Part shown: piece by piece, positions 18,891-29,517 of the stretch
How the letters are laid out: every line of letters begins with the position of its first letter
Numbering within the stretch: the first letter of the stretch is position 1
From: Scatophagus argus
Taxonomy: Eukaryota; Chordata; Actinopteri; Scatophagidae
Length of the DNA stretch: 64,000 nucleotides
Direction of reading: 5' to 3'
NCBI RefSeq assembly: GCF_020382885.2
Contig: NC_058499.1
Coordinates: 2,316,001 to 2,380,000, forward strand
Translations under genes and position numbers: made by a program
The notes under the pieces: model-generated
Told to the model about the DNA's origin: nothing
Database searches by the model: none
Seen by the model: only the letters and a program-made list of their open reading frames with translations

Positions 18891-21806
18891 ATGGAAGTAA
18901 AGTGCATTCTGGGACTTGTGGTCCTGCTGGCTGTGTCAGCTTGGGCTGAGGAGGAGGTGAGTTTTACTCCAAATATACAACATATGCACCGTTTCTTCTC
19001 TTACAAACATTTACTCAAGTGCTGTACTTTATTTTAGTCATTCCACTTTCCTGCTACTTCATACTTGCTTACTTGAAGAAAAGTAAAGAGAAGTAAAGTA
19101 AAGAGTGTTTTTACACTGTAGTATTGCTACTTTTACTTAAGTGAGTGATCCAGCTCTGGTCCAGCACTGATTAGAAGTATATAATAATAATAATAATAAA
19201 GATTTCTTAGTTTAATTTGTTTTCCTTCCTCCTTTTTGTCTTCATATGTAACATCTGGAAATCCCCCGATCCTGTAAGTTTGCTGTCTTTTATGTTTCAA
19301 ACACAATCCTGAGTGGTGTCAGCTGAAAATAACATGCACCATATGATATTAATGCTAAAAACATTGAACATCTCAACTGATTTCCTGTAGGTCGTTAAGC
19401 CTCTGCCAGCTTCAGTGCGGATTGAGAGAGTCAACAGGGATATCGGTAAGGATTTTTATAAAGTTTAGCTCAGGTTTTAACCAAAAAGGAGCTGTTTTTT
19501 ATTTGAAATATGTGAATGTGTTTTTCATGTTTAATTTGTTCGGATACTAAAATCTAAAAATGTTTGAGCCCAATCTATGAAATGTCCACCCTGTGTTTTT
19601 GTAGTCAGGAGATCACATTCTTAATCCTCAGATTCAGTCAAATCTTATTGACTGAATGACTCAGTAAAATGTTTTCCCCCCGTGTGCTGCAGTCCGTTCT
19701 CCTCTCGAGCCCTACGTAGAGGACGACATCGCCTACGACTTTCAGGATCAGAGAAACGCTGACCCCTGCACGTCCTCTAACTGCAAGTGGCCCAAGTCCT
19801 CCGACGGGAAGGTCTACGTCCCCTACATCCTCTCCAGCGCGTTCTGTGAGTTTCTCATACTGTCACTCTTAAAGGTCCAATCTGAGATTAAACCAGGAAG
19901 TGGAAGTGAATCCACAGACAGCAACTGTTTGTGTGTTTCCCAGCAGCACATTGAAAATGAAGGCTCATTTATGAACGTCAGTTGTAAGCAAATCTCTAAG
20001 AATACACAACAGCAATAAAACAATAAAACATAGATTTATTCTGTCATTGACTTTGCAGTCCCAGATATCATGCTGTCTTTGGCGCATCTTCATTCCTCAG
20101 ATGTTTGAGCTGCAGTCAAGCCGTTTTAACCCTCTTAAATTAACTTGCAAACACCTGGTTGTCCATTTGAGGCACTTAATTCAATGAATAAAACTAACAC
20201 ATAAAGCTATAAAAGACAGAGAAAAGACATCAACACTTTCATCCTTAGCCTTTCTTCCTGTATGTATAGCAATCAATTTTCATCCGCCATCTTGGTTAGT
20301 GAAGACTCACGAACCAGTGCAGAGAGGAAAAGTTTGGCCACACTAACAACAGGAAAAGATACAAACAAATGGACATGATGGCGGCTTTTGTGAAGCTTCT
20401 CGACAGCAGCTGTCCAGCTGTGTGTCAAAACAAATGACAGCAGAATCCAAAGCGCCCACTGACACTGTGTAAAAGAATCATACGTATTGTCATTATAAAA
20501 TGTCTTTTAGATTTTGTACATTTGGTCTCACAGGATCATGTTGGTCCGTCATCGAGCGCGGCCTGCAGTCCTTCCACAGTGTCTCTTGCATCCGCTTTGT
20601 GAGACGAACCAACCAGAGAGACTACCTGAACATCCAGTCCCTTAACGGGTCAGCGTGTATTCCAGGACGTGCAGAAAACACTCTGCATGTCATCCTGATT
20701 TGTTGTGGATTGCTTGTAGCAACCAAGCCAGAATATCCAGGATACAAGCAGCACTCAGCTGTCAGTCATGACGTTTCACCTGCTTGTTATCGCATCAAAT
20801 AGCTAATTAAAACTGAACAGAAAATTGAACACTTGAACAAACACCAGCGTGATAAGAGCTAGCTAAAATGACAAAAACCACCTTTGGGAAACATTTATTT
20901 GACTTGTACTTTGAGTTTTTATTTTGGCTCATATCCCATCTGCTAACATGAATGGGAGGATTTTATGAGCTGTACTGCAACCAGCCACCAGAGGGCGATA
21001 CAGATGAAACGACATAATCAACCATGCTGTCCTGAATTGTCACAGGTGCTACTCCTACATTGGTCGCCGTGGCAACGGGCAGGCCTTGTCCCTGCAGCGC
21101 TCGGGCTGTGTTTACCACGACACCGTCCAGCACGAGGTGCTCCACGCTCTGGGCTTCCACCACGAGCAGAAACGCTCTGACCGCGACCAGTACATCCGTG
21201 TGCTGCTGGAGAACGTCACCTCTGGTTTGTGATTTAATAATTTAATCACTCATTTGAAATGCTTTAATTTTGTGTACGAGGGGTGATTGATAAGTCAGTG
21301 GCCTAAGGATGGCAGCATCAGAATTAAACTGGAAATTTGCTTGTGATTAAAATACTATGTTTTGATCGTGTTTTGCTGCTCCCTAGCGATGATAATGTGA
21401 GCCCCACGTTCCACTTAGCTCATACGTGAATAATGAAAGCTGTTCTGTTTTCACCTCTTTAGGAATGGAGCACAACTTTGACAAAGTCAACACTCTGAAC
21501 CAGGGAACCTCCTACGACTACGGCTCCGTCATGCACTACTCCAAGTAGGCCACACACTGTGATGGAGAACATTTCAAAAGCAAGCAAGAAATTTGATCCA
21601 GGAAGTCCAGTTTCGGTCACAGATTTAGATATTCAAAGAGCATCAGCTCTCACTCATTGTTTTTTTCTTGTGCTTTCAGGTATGCTTTCTCGAAGAACAA
21701 CCAGCCCACCATGGTGGCCATCCCCAACTCCAGTGTCCAGTTTGGTACGGCCACCGAGATGAGCCAGAAGGACATCCTGAGGCTGAACAAGCTGTACCAG
21801 TGCTGA
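18891..21806 (+). CDS. astacin B: six-cysteine astacin metalloprotease, 7 exons, with a junction stop codon (possible pseudogene)
   Basis: Exons: 18891-18956, 19391-19445, 19693-19845, 20534-20648, 21046-21224, 21463-21544, 21680-21806. The layout and exon sizes match astacin A almost exactly (153, 179 and 82 nt shared; exon 4 one codon shorter). It has a signal peptide ending near SAWA, propeptide VEDDIAYD, the N-terminal pair PCTSSNC, zinc site HEVLHALGFHHE (159-170), Met-turn SVMHY and C-terminal LYQC. It lacks the extra cysteine of A and C (HEQKRSD here). The problem is exon 3 ending ...TTC T and exon 4 beginning GA TCA, which creates TGA at codon 92. No alternative donor or acceptor keeps the frame. 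All other exons and splice sites are intact, so this is a recent lesion, an allele or assembly error, or an unseen splice form. Confidence 0.8.
19011..19165 (+). repeat. teleost interspersed repeat in astacin B intron 1
   Basis: The sequence runs TTTACTCAAGTGCTGTACTT to CTACTTTTACTTAAGTGAGT. It belongs to a fish repeat with CTCAAGTACTGTACTT and ACTTTTACTTAAGTA landmarks. Related pieces lie at 25165-25310 (opposite strand) and 32955-33065. Confidence 0.55.
20930..21015 (-). repeat. partial copy of the astacin A intron 6 repeat, opposite orientation
   Basis: TGTACTGCAACCAGCCACCA followed by GAGGGCGATACAGATG is the reverse complement, with changes, of the ATCTGGATCGCC...TGGTGGCC...CTGCAGTA part of the 16430-16640 repeat. 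Confidence 0.45.
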
Positions 21807-22056
21807 ACAGGTGAACGCGTCCTTTCTTCACTTTCTCGTTGTCTTCATGTTGATCTGTGTGGTTTTTTCCATTGGTGCAGCAGCCAAATGAAAGATTAAT
21901 CTTCCTGCTTTTGACTCCTCTATGCAAATACGCTCATTAGATTAAGTAAATATGTGTATAAGTCAAACTTTGTTTATCCTTCTCTTATTAAACAGGTGTC
22001 AATGAGACGCCGCAGCACTTCAGAAAGAGAGTCCTCATCATCTTCTCTGTGTCAAC

Positions 22057-22062
22057 AATAAA
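22057..22062 (+). terminator. astacin B polyadenylation signal
   Basis: AATAAA lies 250 bases after the stop. A possible 3' UTR intron (donor cag|gtgaac near 21811, acceptor ending about 21996) may precede it. Confidence 0.6.
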
Positions 22063-23440
22063 TTCAAAATGATTTAATGAGCATCAATAAAAGTGGCATA
22101 AAGCTCATTTCAGTTTCACTCTTTTACTTGTGTATTTGCTTGGCGTCCCCACCAAAAGCAATCGATCACTTATCAGTACAACAGAGCAGGGGATCATGAC
22201 TCGTAGTCTTCAAAACAGCTTATCGTACAAACTAATGAACTAATCATTAAAATGTGTAAAATAAAGCTAAAATATATATATATATATATGTAGCTGAGAC
22301 TCAAAACTACACATCCTGAAGGAAGTTAATATGAATCTGATGCCAGTAAAAAAAAAATGATACGAAGTGATGATGATACTAATGATGTGGATAAAACATA
22401 TCAATAAAATATCAATATTATGTTGTTCTACAGTTTAAGTTCCTGTCCACATGTTAATAATCCCGCAGATCACGTCCTTTAGATTACACAGGACACAATG
22501 CAAACTGTGATATATGAAATAGAAGACAGATTAAGTGGAATATAATTTGAAATCAAAGAAAATTAAGTATGTTTAAAAATAACTTACAATTTCTTTTAAA
22601 AATATGTTAAATAATTGCTAATCCAGTGAATATGATTGTGGATTGCTTGAACCCTTTCGACACGTATTACATGTCTACATGCCAAATCTACTTGGTTGTC
22701 CATCATTTTATTCTTTGCGTGTAAATGGGATCATTTACTTTTCAGATTGTTTATAATTATGAATATGATTGTAAAAGAAAACCCCACAATATGTTCCAAA
22801 CTCTTTTGGGAAACAACATCACGGGAACGAGCATCTGGCATCAAGGTGAAATAATCAGTAATCAGCTTCGACAGCTTTATTGACATTTCCAATCATTTTT
22901 CTCCCCAAAGTTTGGAACCCAACACAAACCTGAAAGAGGAATCCAAACACTTCTGGTGGCCCATTTGTTGTTTTGTTTTGTTTTTGTAGTTTACCATTCA
23001 GAAACCTTTGTGAACACACCATTTTTTTATTTCAATGATAAAAACAACCTCAGGAAAAGTTTTAACCCCATAATCTTCACGTTGTTGTTCAGTACGATAA
23101 AGACGGTTACAAAACCCAGAGCCTCCATGTTCCAGCTGTGGTGGAACAGCTGACTGTGTCAACAAAAACAGTCTGCCGATAGAGCAGAGCGAGTTATTCT
23201 CACGGCACGGCTCAGTAACGAGCACATTTCATTTGCTCTAGCTGGTTTACAGCTCAAAGAAAGCTTTTAATGTGGCCGGCAGCAGGAGTCAGTAGATCAA
23301 GGCTGAAGTGTGAGGCCACAGAGAGTCGCACACACACACCTCGTGTGGTGGCGGAGGTTGGCTTTGGCCGTGGACGCAGTGGAAATACATGTGATCAAGG
23401 CTGGGCGCAGCTTAAAGCTGTGGAAACAGATCTATAGCCA
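22063..23440. other. intergenic DNA between astacin B and the astacin pseudogene
   Basis: AT-rich, with an (AT)n run at about 22272-22289 and no supported gene. An 18-base block at 22836-22853 is identical to 18592-18609 upstream of astacin B, which suggests a leftover promoter-proximal segment of the decayed paralogue. Confidence 0.5.
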
Positions 23441-23466
23441 CACTTAACTTGTTTGCTCTCCTCGCA

Positions 23467-23800
23467 GGCTGGGACCAACACTCTGAACTTGGCTACGCCC
23501 TCCGACTACGACTCTGCCACGCACCACAGCGAGTAAGTACAGAGACGCCATGCACAGTTTGTCTTCTTGACTTCTTCTCCTGCACACACACCACCACGTT
23601 TTTATACACCGTTTATCACCGGATGGTCTCAGCGAAGTGTCCTCCTGAGGGCTTTACAGAACCAACACTGCATTACACTGGAGTTATCGATGTGTTCCAC
23701 AGCATTCCAGCTATTGAGGCTCTGAGTCTGGCCCACGTTTAAATACAGGTGTGTCTTCTCCAACAACAACCAGCCCAGCATTACTGGCAGTCGGCCTCCA
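23467..23800 (+). pseudogene. astacin pseudogene relic (exons 6 and 7 only)
   Basis: Sequence 23467-23533 reads TNTLNLATPSDYDSATHHSE, matching the Met-turn exon of astacins A and B (TLNLNTPYDYNSVMQY). It ends at an intact phase-2 donor (agcga|gtaagt). The Met-turn SVMHY has become SATHH, losing the methionine and the tyrosine ligand. The next exon relic begins after ttaaatacag at 23749 and reads CVFSNNNQPSITGS, against YAFSKNNQPTMVAI in astacin B. Homology then fades into a CCTCCAGGTCGTCCTCCA-type repeat. No trace of exons 1-5 or the zinc motif was found, so the gene is dead. Confidence 0.85.
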
Positions 23801-23862
23801 GGTCGTCCTCCATGTTGTCCTCCAGGTCGTCCTCCAGGGCAGCTCCCTCTCTCTTGTTGTTC
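23785..23862. repeat. short imperfect tandem repeat
   Basis: GGTCGTCCTCCA / TGTTGTCCTCCA units are repeated three to four times directly after the pseudogene exon 7 relic. Confidence 0.6.
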
Positions 23863-24191
23863 CCCTGACCTTCCTCCAGCTCAGCTCTATCTGCCAGAGT
23901 CCAGACCTTCACCTTCCAGACCTGCTCCAACCATCGGTCCTGCCCCCAGGCTGTCCACTGAGGACATTTTTGGTTTTGTTTTTGAAGGGACATCTAAGAG
24001 CCATAGGTTAAATGAGTGCTTTATTTATTATGCTGAAGGTTTCACTCTCATGTCATATTCTGTCCTCCACTTCCTGTCACTGATAAGTTTCACCTGTCCC
24101 TGATTAGCCTCCTGTGTATTCAGTCCATGTGTTTTCCCTCCTTTGAGTGTATCAGTGTTGGCGTCCCTGTTGCAAAGACAACAGGACCAGC

Positions 24192-24480
24192 GAGGTAGGA
24201 CGAAAGTGTGAGTTTATTCATTCATTTAGTCTGTGATGGAGACCTGAAGGCAGAGTGAAATGGTGCCAGCCTGACTGGATCATCAGTCAGCCTCCATTTT
24301 CACTGGAGTTTTGGTACCCAGTGGCAAACAGAATGAAGTCAAAGTGAGGTTCATAGGGAGCCGGTCTAAACCCTGATGGTGTTTTTGTTTTATAGCCGTC
24401 CTATTGTGCAGTCAGCATTCACTTCATAATGAACACGTTAAAGTAAAAAGCGTCTACCGTCAGTTTAAAGGCATCTTTGA
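24192..24480. repeat. direct repeat copy 1 (3' flank of astacin C)
   Basis: This block aligns with 25347-25605 in the same orientation. Shared landmarks include GTGAGTTTATTCATTCATTT, TGAAATGGTGCCAG, CAGTGGCAAACAGAA against CAGTAGCAAACAGAA, and TTTAAAGG. The first part contains the likely poly(A) signal of astacin C, so this copy is probably its 3' UTR. Confidence 0.75.
24211..24216 (-). terminator. astacin C polyadenylation signal
   Basis: TTTATT on the plus strand is AATAAA on the minus strand, 408 bases past the stop codon. I noticed no closer hexamer. Confidence 0.5.
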
Positions 24481-24623
24481 AGGAGTAAGTGATCATCTGC
24501 GTAGCTCTTTTAAATGATTCATCGCAGTGTGGTGGCATCTTGTTGAACCCGCCGTGATAACAGATTTCTCCTACATACGTTCACAATATCGAATGAGTAC
24601 CGGTCAAAGAAGCTGAGGGAGGA

Positions 24624-27600
24624 CTAGTTTGTGCAGTACAGCAGGTTGATGCGGTCGATGTCGCTCTGGCTCATCTGCCTGGCCAAGCCGAACTTGATGT
24701 TGGGGTCTGGGACAGCCTCCATGGTGGGGCTGTGGCTGTCCTTGGAGAAAGCCAGTCTTCAAAACAAAGGATGACCAGAGTCAGTTATTTTAAATTGGAT
24801 TTTTTCCTGTTCAGGGAGTGATGTTATATACAGTACAGATGTTTAACAGTTCATCAGTTGATCCTCTTGATCTGCGGAAAATAGTCCCTGACAAATATAC
24901 TGACTCTGGAAAATAAACCAGGCTCTGTCGCCTATGAATCACAAAACAAGAATAAAGTTTACTTAGGCAACAAAATAATGTGTAGCATGAAATTATGGAT
25001 CACACAGTGTTGACAATTAAAGTGCTAACTGGAAAGAGAATTTTAAACAGATTAACTGGATTTCGCAGTCGAACTGACCTGCCGTAGTGCATTACAGAGC
25101 CATAGTCATATGGAGTCTCCTGGTTCAGAGTGCTGACCTTTCTGAAGTTGAATTCCTGACCTGCAGTGGTGGAAGAGTTACAAAGGTGTGATACCTGAGT
25201 AAAGGTAGCAGTGACACTGTGTAAAAATACTAATCACAAGTAGGAGTCCTGCATTTGTGACTAAACTTTGTGAGTTTTTGTGCATCAAAATGTACTTAAA
25301 GCGGAAAGAGACAAAGACGACCTGATCGCAGTGCGGCTGCTGCGAGCAACACAGGACAAAAATGTGAGTTTATTCATTCATTTAGTCCATGACTGAGGCA
25401 TGAAAGCAGACTGAAATGGTGCCAGGATCTCGATCACCAGTTAGCCTTCATTTCCTTCAAGATTTCAGACCCAGTAGCAAACAGAACTGCATAGTGAAAG
25501 GTTCAACTAAACCACCAATGTTGGAATGTATTTTATTTTATAAGTTGATCGTAAGGGGTTTTGTCAGAATCTCTAATGTAACTGCAGCTGCCATTTTAAA
25601 GGTATTCCTCACTCAATGTTTTAAAGAAGAAGTCGGCGACTGAAAGTCAGTGAATGAAGCAGCACAATGAGGACTGTGGTCGTCTTTATCACGGCTGATC
25701 ACAAGTCACAAATGCTGTTCACTGCACTGACGATTAGTGTAAAAACAGTCCCGACGTCCCGGCTGCAGCCTACCTTTGATGACGTTCTGCAGCTGGACCC
25801 GGATGTGCTGGTCCCTGTCGGAGCGGCAGTGCTCATGGTTGAATCCCAGGGCGTGGAGCAGCTCGTGCTGGACCATCCCATAGTGAACGCACCCCTGCCG
25901 ACTCAGAGAGACCGTCTGAAGGTTTCCCCGGCGGCCCACGTAGGAATAGCATCTGCACAGATGTTGGATTGGACAGTTCCTCAACAGGACACTTTTAAAC
26001 ACAACTGCTTCTTTACAGCATGTCGTTCCGGATACGACTGCCACTCACTGACGTGAATGAATGAATATGAATTGTATACGTTATTTGTATTATATTACAT
26101 CAACAGAACAGGCGTACCCATCCAGAGACTGGATGTAGAGGAAGTCCGTCTGGTTGGTGCGGGGGAAGAAGCGGATGCAGGTGGAGTAGGAGAAGGAGTT
26201 GAGGCCTCTTTTGATGACATCCAACTCCTGAGAAGCTGGAGGGGAAAACACAGAGATGGAAACCACACTTACACAGTACAGTACAGTACAATCCACACAA
26301 TGCAGTATCTTCCAGTTGTTTTCACATTTCCATCACATCTCCATCAAAAGTGAAGTACATTCCCAGACAGTGCAAGTAGAAGACTTCAGCAGGGAAACTG
26401 GCTGCTTTGCTTGTACCTTCCGCGTCTTTGTATAACAACAGCAGACAGCGAGGTGGGTGGGACTTTCACCCAGGTGGAGGACGGTCTAGTAGCTGAAGGA
26501 GGTGCTGTGTCAGAGGACCTGACCTGGACCACCAACACCTCCAGTCTTGTGAAGAAGGCTCACCAGTGCCTCTTTTTCCTGAGGACACTGAAGAAACACC
26601 ATCTGTCTTCAGCCATCCTGGTGAACTTTTACCGCTGTGCAATTGAAAGTATCCTGACCAGCTGTGTCACAGTATGGTATGGGAACTGCTCGGTTGCAGA
26701 CCACAAGGCGCTACAGCGAGTGGTGAAAACCGCCCAGCGCATCACAGGGACTCCACTTCCAGCCCTTGAAGACACCCAGAGGAAACGCTGTCTGCGTCGA
26801 GCTCGCAGCATCCTCAAGGACTCCTCCCACCCTGCTCGTGGTCTGTTTGCACTCTTGCCGCCTGGCAGGCGCTTCAGGAGCCTCAAGGCCAGGACCAGCA
26901 GGCTGAGCAACAGCTTCTTCCCCAGGGCTGTCTCCTGACTGAACTCAGCCCCCCACTAACACCCTCACCCTACACCACACTCCACTACTCCACCCCATCC
27001 TAACTGAGTACTACGTACTGAGTGTTGCACTAGTTCCTCCACCTCACTGTTAATATAGTTAGCCTACTGCCTATCGCTGTACACTCCATATTGTCCACTG
27101 CACTAGTGATTTATAGTTAATTTAACATCTGTAAATATCATTTGTAAATTGTGTTATAGTTTCCGCCTACACTGGATGCACATTTAAGCACATATCCATC
27201 TGTATAGTATGTTCATAGTACTTAGAAACCCTGTATATTATGACAACTACCTGTATATCATGTTTATAGTATATCTGTAGCATAGACACCTGTACATACC
27301 CTGTACATACTGTAAATGATTGTATACCTGGCACTTACTGCTTATTGCACTTCTGGTTAGATGCCAAACTGTGTTTCATTGCATTGTACTTGTACATGTG
27401 TAATGACAATACAGTTGAATCTAATCTAATCTAATCTAATATGGATAAATTACTTATGTAAAGGCGGAACCACTAAGGAGGCGTTTCAGCCAGAGGATAA
27501 CTGTGGACTTTGGACTTTTGTAGGAAGTTGAGCCTTTAGAGTTACTGCAACAGTTTACAAGGGAACACATGGATGTACTCACTGTAGTGCTTAGCGATGG

Positions 27601-28775
27601 CATAAGGAATGTAAACTTTGCCATCGGCAGCTTTAGGCCACATACAGTCACGCAGGACGCAGGGTTTGGTGTTCCTCGGAGTGCGGAGATGAGGCACAGC
27701 TACACCACCAGTTACCTCAGCGCTGTTCTGATCTGCAGAGAGTGCGAGGAGCAGTGACAACAAAGCCAATCAGAAGTTACATGTGACAGTTACACAGACA
27801 CTGGGTCTGTGCGGTCATTATTGGGCTTTAAAGCACAGAACAGAGCTTTGTTAAACGGTTCAGGCGTGCGTCTGAAAGTCAGAATACTGATCAGCCTTCC
27901 TCTGTGGATTTTAAGACATGTTGACATACCAGGGAAGGAAAAGCACAGGTGTGAAGGACAAACCTGACGGCTGAATTCCATTTAGCCGCAGCAGTTTCAC
28001 TGGGAACAGTCCAGGTTTATACAGCTGTGACTTGAGAAAGGTCACGCAGCTCCACCACATGCAGTGAAGTCGAGCTGGAAGAAGCTGTAGTTTGTTGTGG
28101 TTCCTTACAAGCTAGCAGTGACCCACTGATATTTTCATAGTCTGTGTGGTTTGAGTGAGTATGATGCATTCACTGTGCCTTACCTGGATTGTTGTTGTTG
28201 TTTTTCTCCAGCTTCTGTGCGACCTTCAGGTCTCCGTCATCTTCATCGTTATCGTCACTACTCACTTTCTTCACAACCTGCAAACAGAGAGTGACGGCAT
28301 GTCTGTCACGTCAGGAGACGACCAGCAGAGGAGGAAAATATTCCTGACAGGTGAGGGGAGTGTGTATGAACTGGAGGTTAGATGATTATGTCCTACGAGT
28401 ACTGATATGATATTTGTCTAAATGTGTTTATTTTCGTATTATCAGATATTTGTGACTTTCAAAAATATTGCAAAAATAATGAAATATGTCTATGAGACTG
28501 TTTTGTCAACTTTAAACAAGGTCAACAATGAGCTTTTAACCCCAACTTTAAGCCAGCGTGGATGACAAACATAATTTCAATCCCATCAGCACTCAGCAAA
28601 GATCATGTGGCGAAGCTCATCGACTTTCTGCTAATATGTCTGCAGCCAAAGTTTCCTGCTGAAATCACTCTTAACGTGTTAGCGGAGAGATAAGGAGACC
28701 AGTCGTGGTACTTACCCCGGACTCGGTCCAGGCTGAGACTGAAAGCAGGACCAGGAGACTCAGACCGCACTTCAT
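24624..28775 (-). CDS. astacin C: secreted six-cysteine astacin metalloprotease, 7 exons, 271 aa
   Basis: Exons in transcript order: 28775-28716, 28277-28184, 27732-27583, 26235-26118, 25952-25774, 25160-25079, 24756-24624. All junctions are in phase. It has a signal peptide (MKCGLSLLVLLSVSAWTES) and an N-terminal pair C76-x4-C81. The zinc site is HELLHALGFNHE (170-181), with H182 and an extra C183. The Met-turn is SVMHY (222-226). The C-terminus is LLYCTN. The catalytic domain appears intact. The propeptide is unusual: acidic (SSDDNDEDDGD, 26-36), then poly-Asn (46-50), and without the DDIAYD motif that A and B carry before the mature enzyme. Intron 3 holds a LINE fragment. Intron 5 holds a copy of the gene's own 3' flank. 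The gene faces A and B tail-to-tail. It is a hatching-enzyme or nephrosin-type paralogue; the substrate is unknown. Confidence 0.92.
25165..25310 (-). repeat. teleost interspersed repeat in astacin C intron 5
   Basis: GTGGTGGAAGAGTTACAAAG, GTGTAAAAATACTAATCACA, AGTAGGAGTCCTGCATTTGT and GCATCAAAATGTACTTAAAG match, on the opposite strand, the repeat family seen at 19011-19165. Confidence 0.55.
25347..25605. repeat. direct repeat copy 2 (inside astacin C intron 5)
   Basis: Same-orientation copy of 24192-24480. It keeps TTTATT at the equivalent place, so on the minus strand an AATAAA lies within the intron between exons 5 and 6. Divergence from copy 1 is considerable, so the duplication is old. 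Confidence 0.75.
26440..27441 (+). mobile_element. 5'-truncated LINE (L2/CR1-like) 3' end in astacin C intron 3
   Basis: An open frame ending at 26938 encodes the last part of a reverse transcriptase polyprotein. Landmarks are LTWTTNTSSLVKKAHQ, LFFLRTLKKHHLS, NFYRCAIESIL, VWYGNC, ALQRVVKTAQRITG and SHPARGLFALLPPGRR. An untranslated tail follows and ends in TGACAATACAGTTGAAT plus four CTAAT units, typical of a LINE 3' end. The reverse transcriptase core is missing, so it is dead. It lies antisense to the host gene. Confidence 0.85.
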
Positions 28776-28852
28776 CGCTGCAGCCCGAAACAAAAGACCA
28801 GTCAGAGCAAAGCACAAAGCAGCTTTAACGTAAACGGTGTGAGGAGCTTACG

Positions 28853-28919
28853 TCTTCATGTCAGGTGGGACAGTGAAGGCACAAAACCTACAGAGTCCCA
28901 CCTTCAGCAGAAGCTTATA
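28853..28919 (-). promoter_or_regulatory. astacin C TATA box and noncoding first exon
   Basis: On the minus strand TATAAG (28919-28914) precedes a probable 5' UTR exon ending at 28853 with donor gaagac|gtaagc. The matching acceptor (ctgcag) ends at 28778, three bases before the coding start. The noncoding exon contains an out-of-frame ATG near its end. Confidence 0.45.
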
Positions 28920-29415
28920 TGCAGGCCGTTGCCTCCTTAATCCTGCAAACAGGGAGAATGTTTACCTTGTTAAACCTTGATAAACTTCAAGTTAATTTTT
29001 CTCCTTGTATTGAGGTCCACCCTTAGCAGATAAGGTACGGTACTAATCCAGGGAAACCAGGACGTTGTTTAAGTGTTTAATTGACATTAATCTTGACAGA
29101 GTGCCCTAACTGCTGTGAGAAGTGTTCACTCCCTGGAGAACATATAGAAGTCTGGTCACAGTTGCTTGAGAAGAATTGTTGAAGGCTGACAGCAGGATGT
29201 TGTCTGGAGAAAGACGGCCAGCAGGTCCATGAAAAGACTGAAACCAACAATCAGGTCCCTCTTAAGTATGTCACAGTTTCATCTAAGGAAAAGCCTCAAA
29301 CAAAGACCATCTGTTAGGATGCAGAGTGTGTGTAAATACAAATGAAGGAACATGTGTGAACGGTGTGGCTCGCCGGTTGTGTTTTTAACAGTTTTAGGAC
29401 AACGATAGAGCTGAC

Positions 29416-29517
29416 CTGACACCCAGCAGCAAACAGGACTCTGGTGGTTCTGTCCACCACCTCCTCCGGTGAAGACATCAGAAAGGTTTGTTCATCTCCG
29501 TTCTCCATGAGCTCCAT
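29416..29517 (-). CDS. weak candidate coding exon, unknown gene
   Basis: On the minus strand an ATG at 29517 opens 34 codons (MELMENGDEQTFLMSSP..., ending AAGCQ) with plausible codon usage, followed by a possible donor cag|gtcagc. I do not recognise the protein and found no partner exon, so this may be chance. Confidence 0.15.

Noticed and set aside
25667-26056. 129-codon plus-strand frame
   Set aside because: It is the reverse-strand shadow of astacin C exon 5, which carries the zinc motif in the correct frame.
26411-26938. 175-codon open frame as a host gene
   Set aside because: It is the C-terminus of a LINE reverse transcriptase polyprotein, followed by a typical LINE tail.
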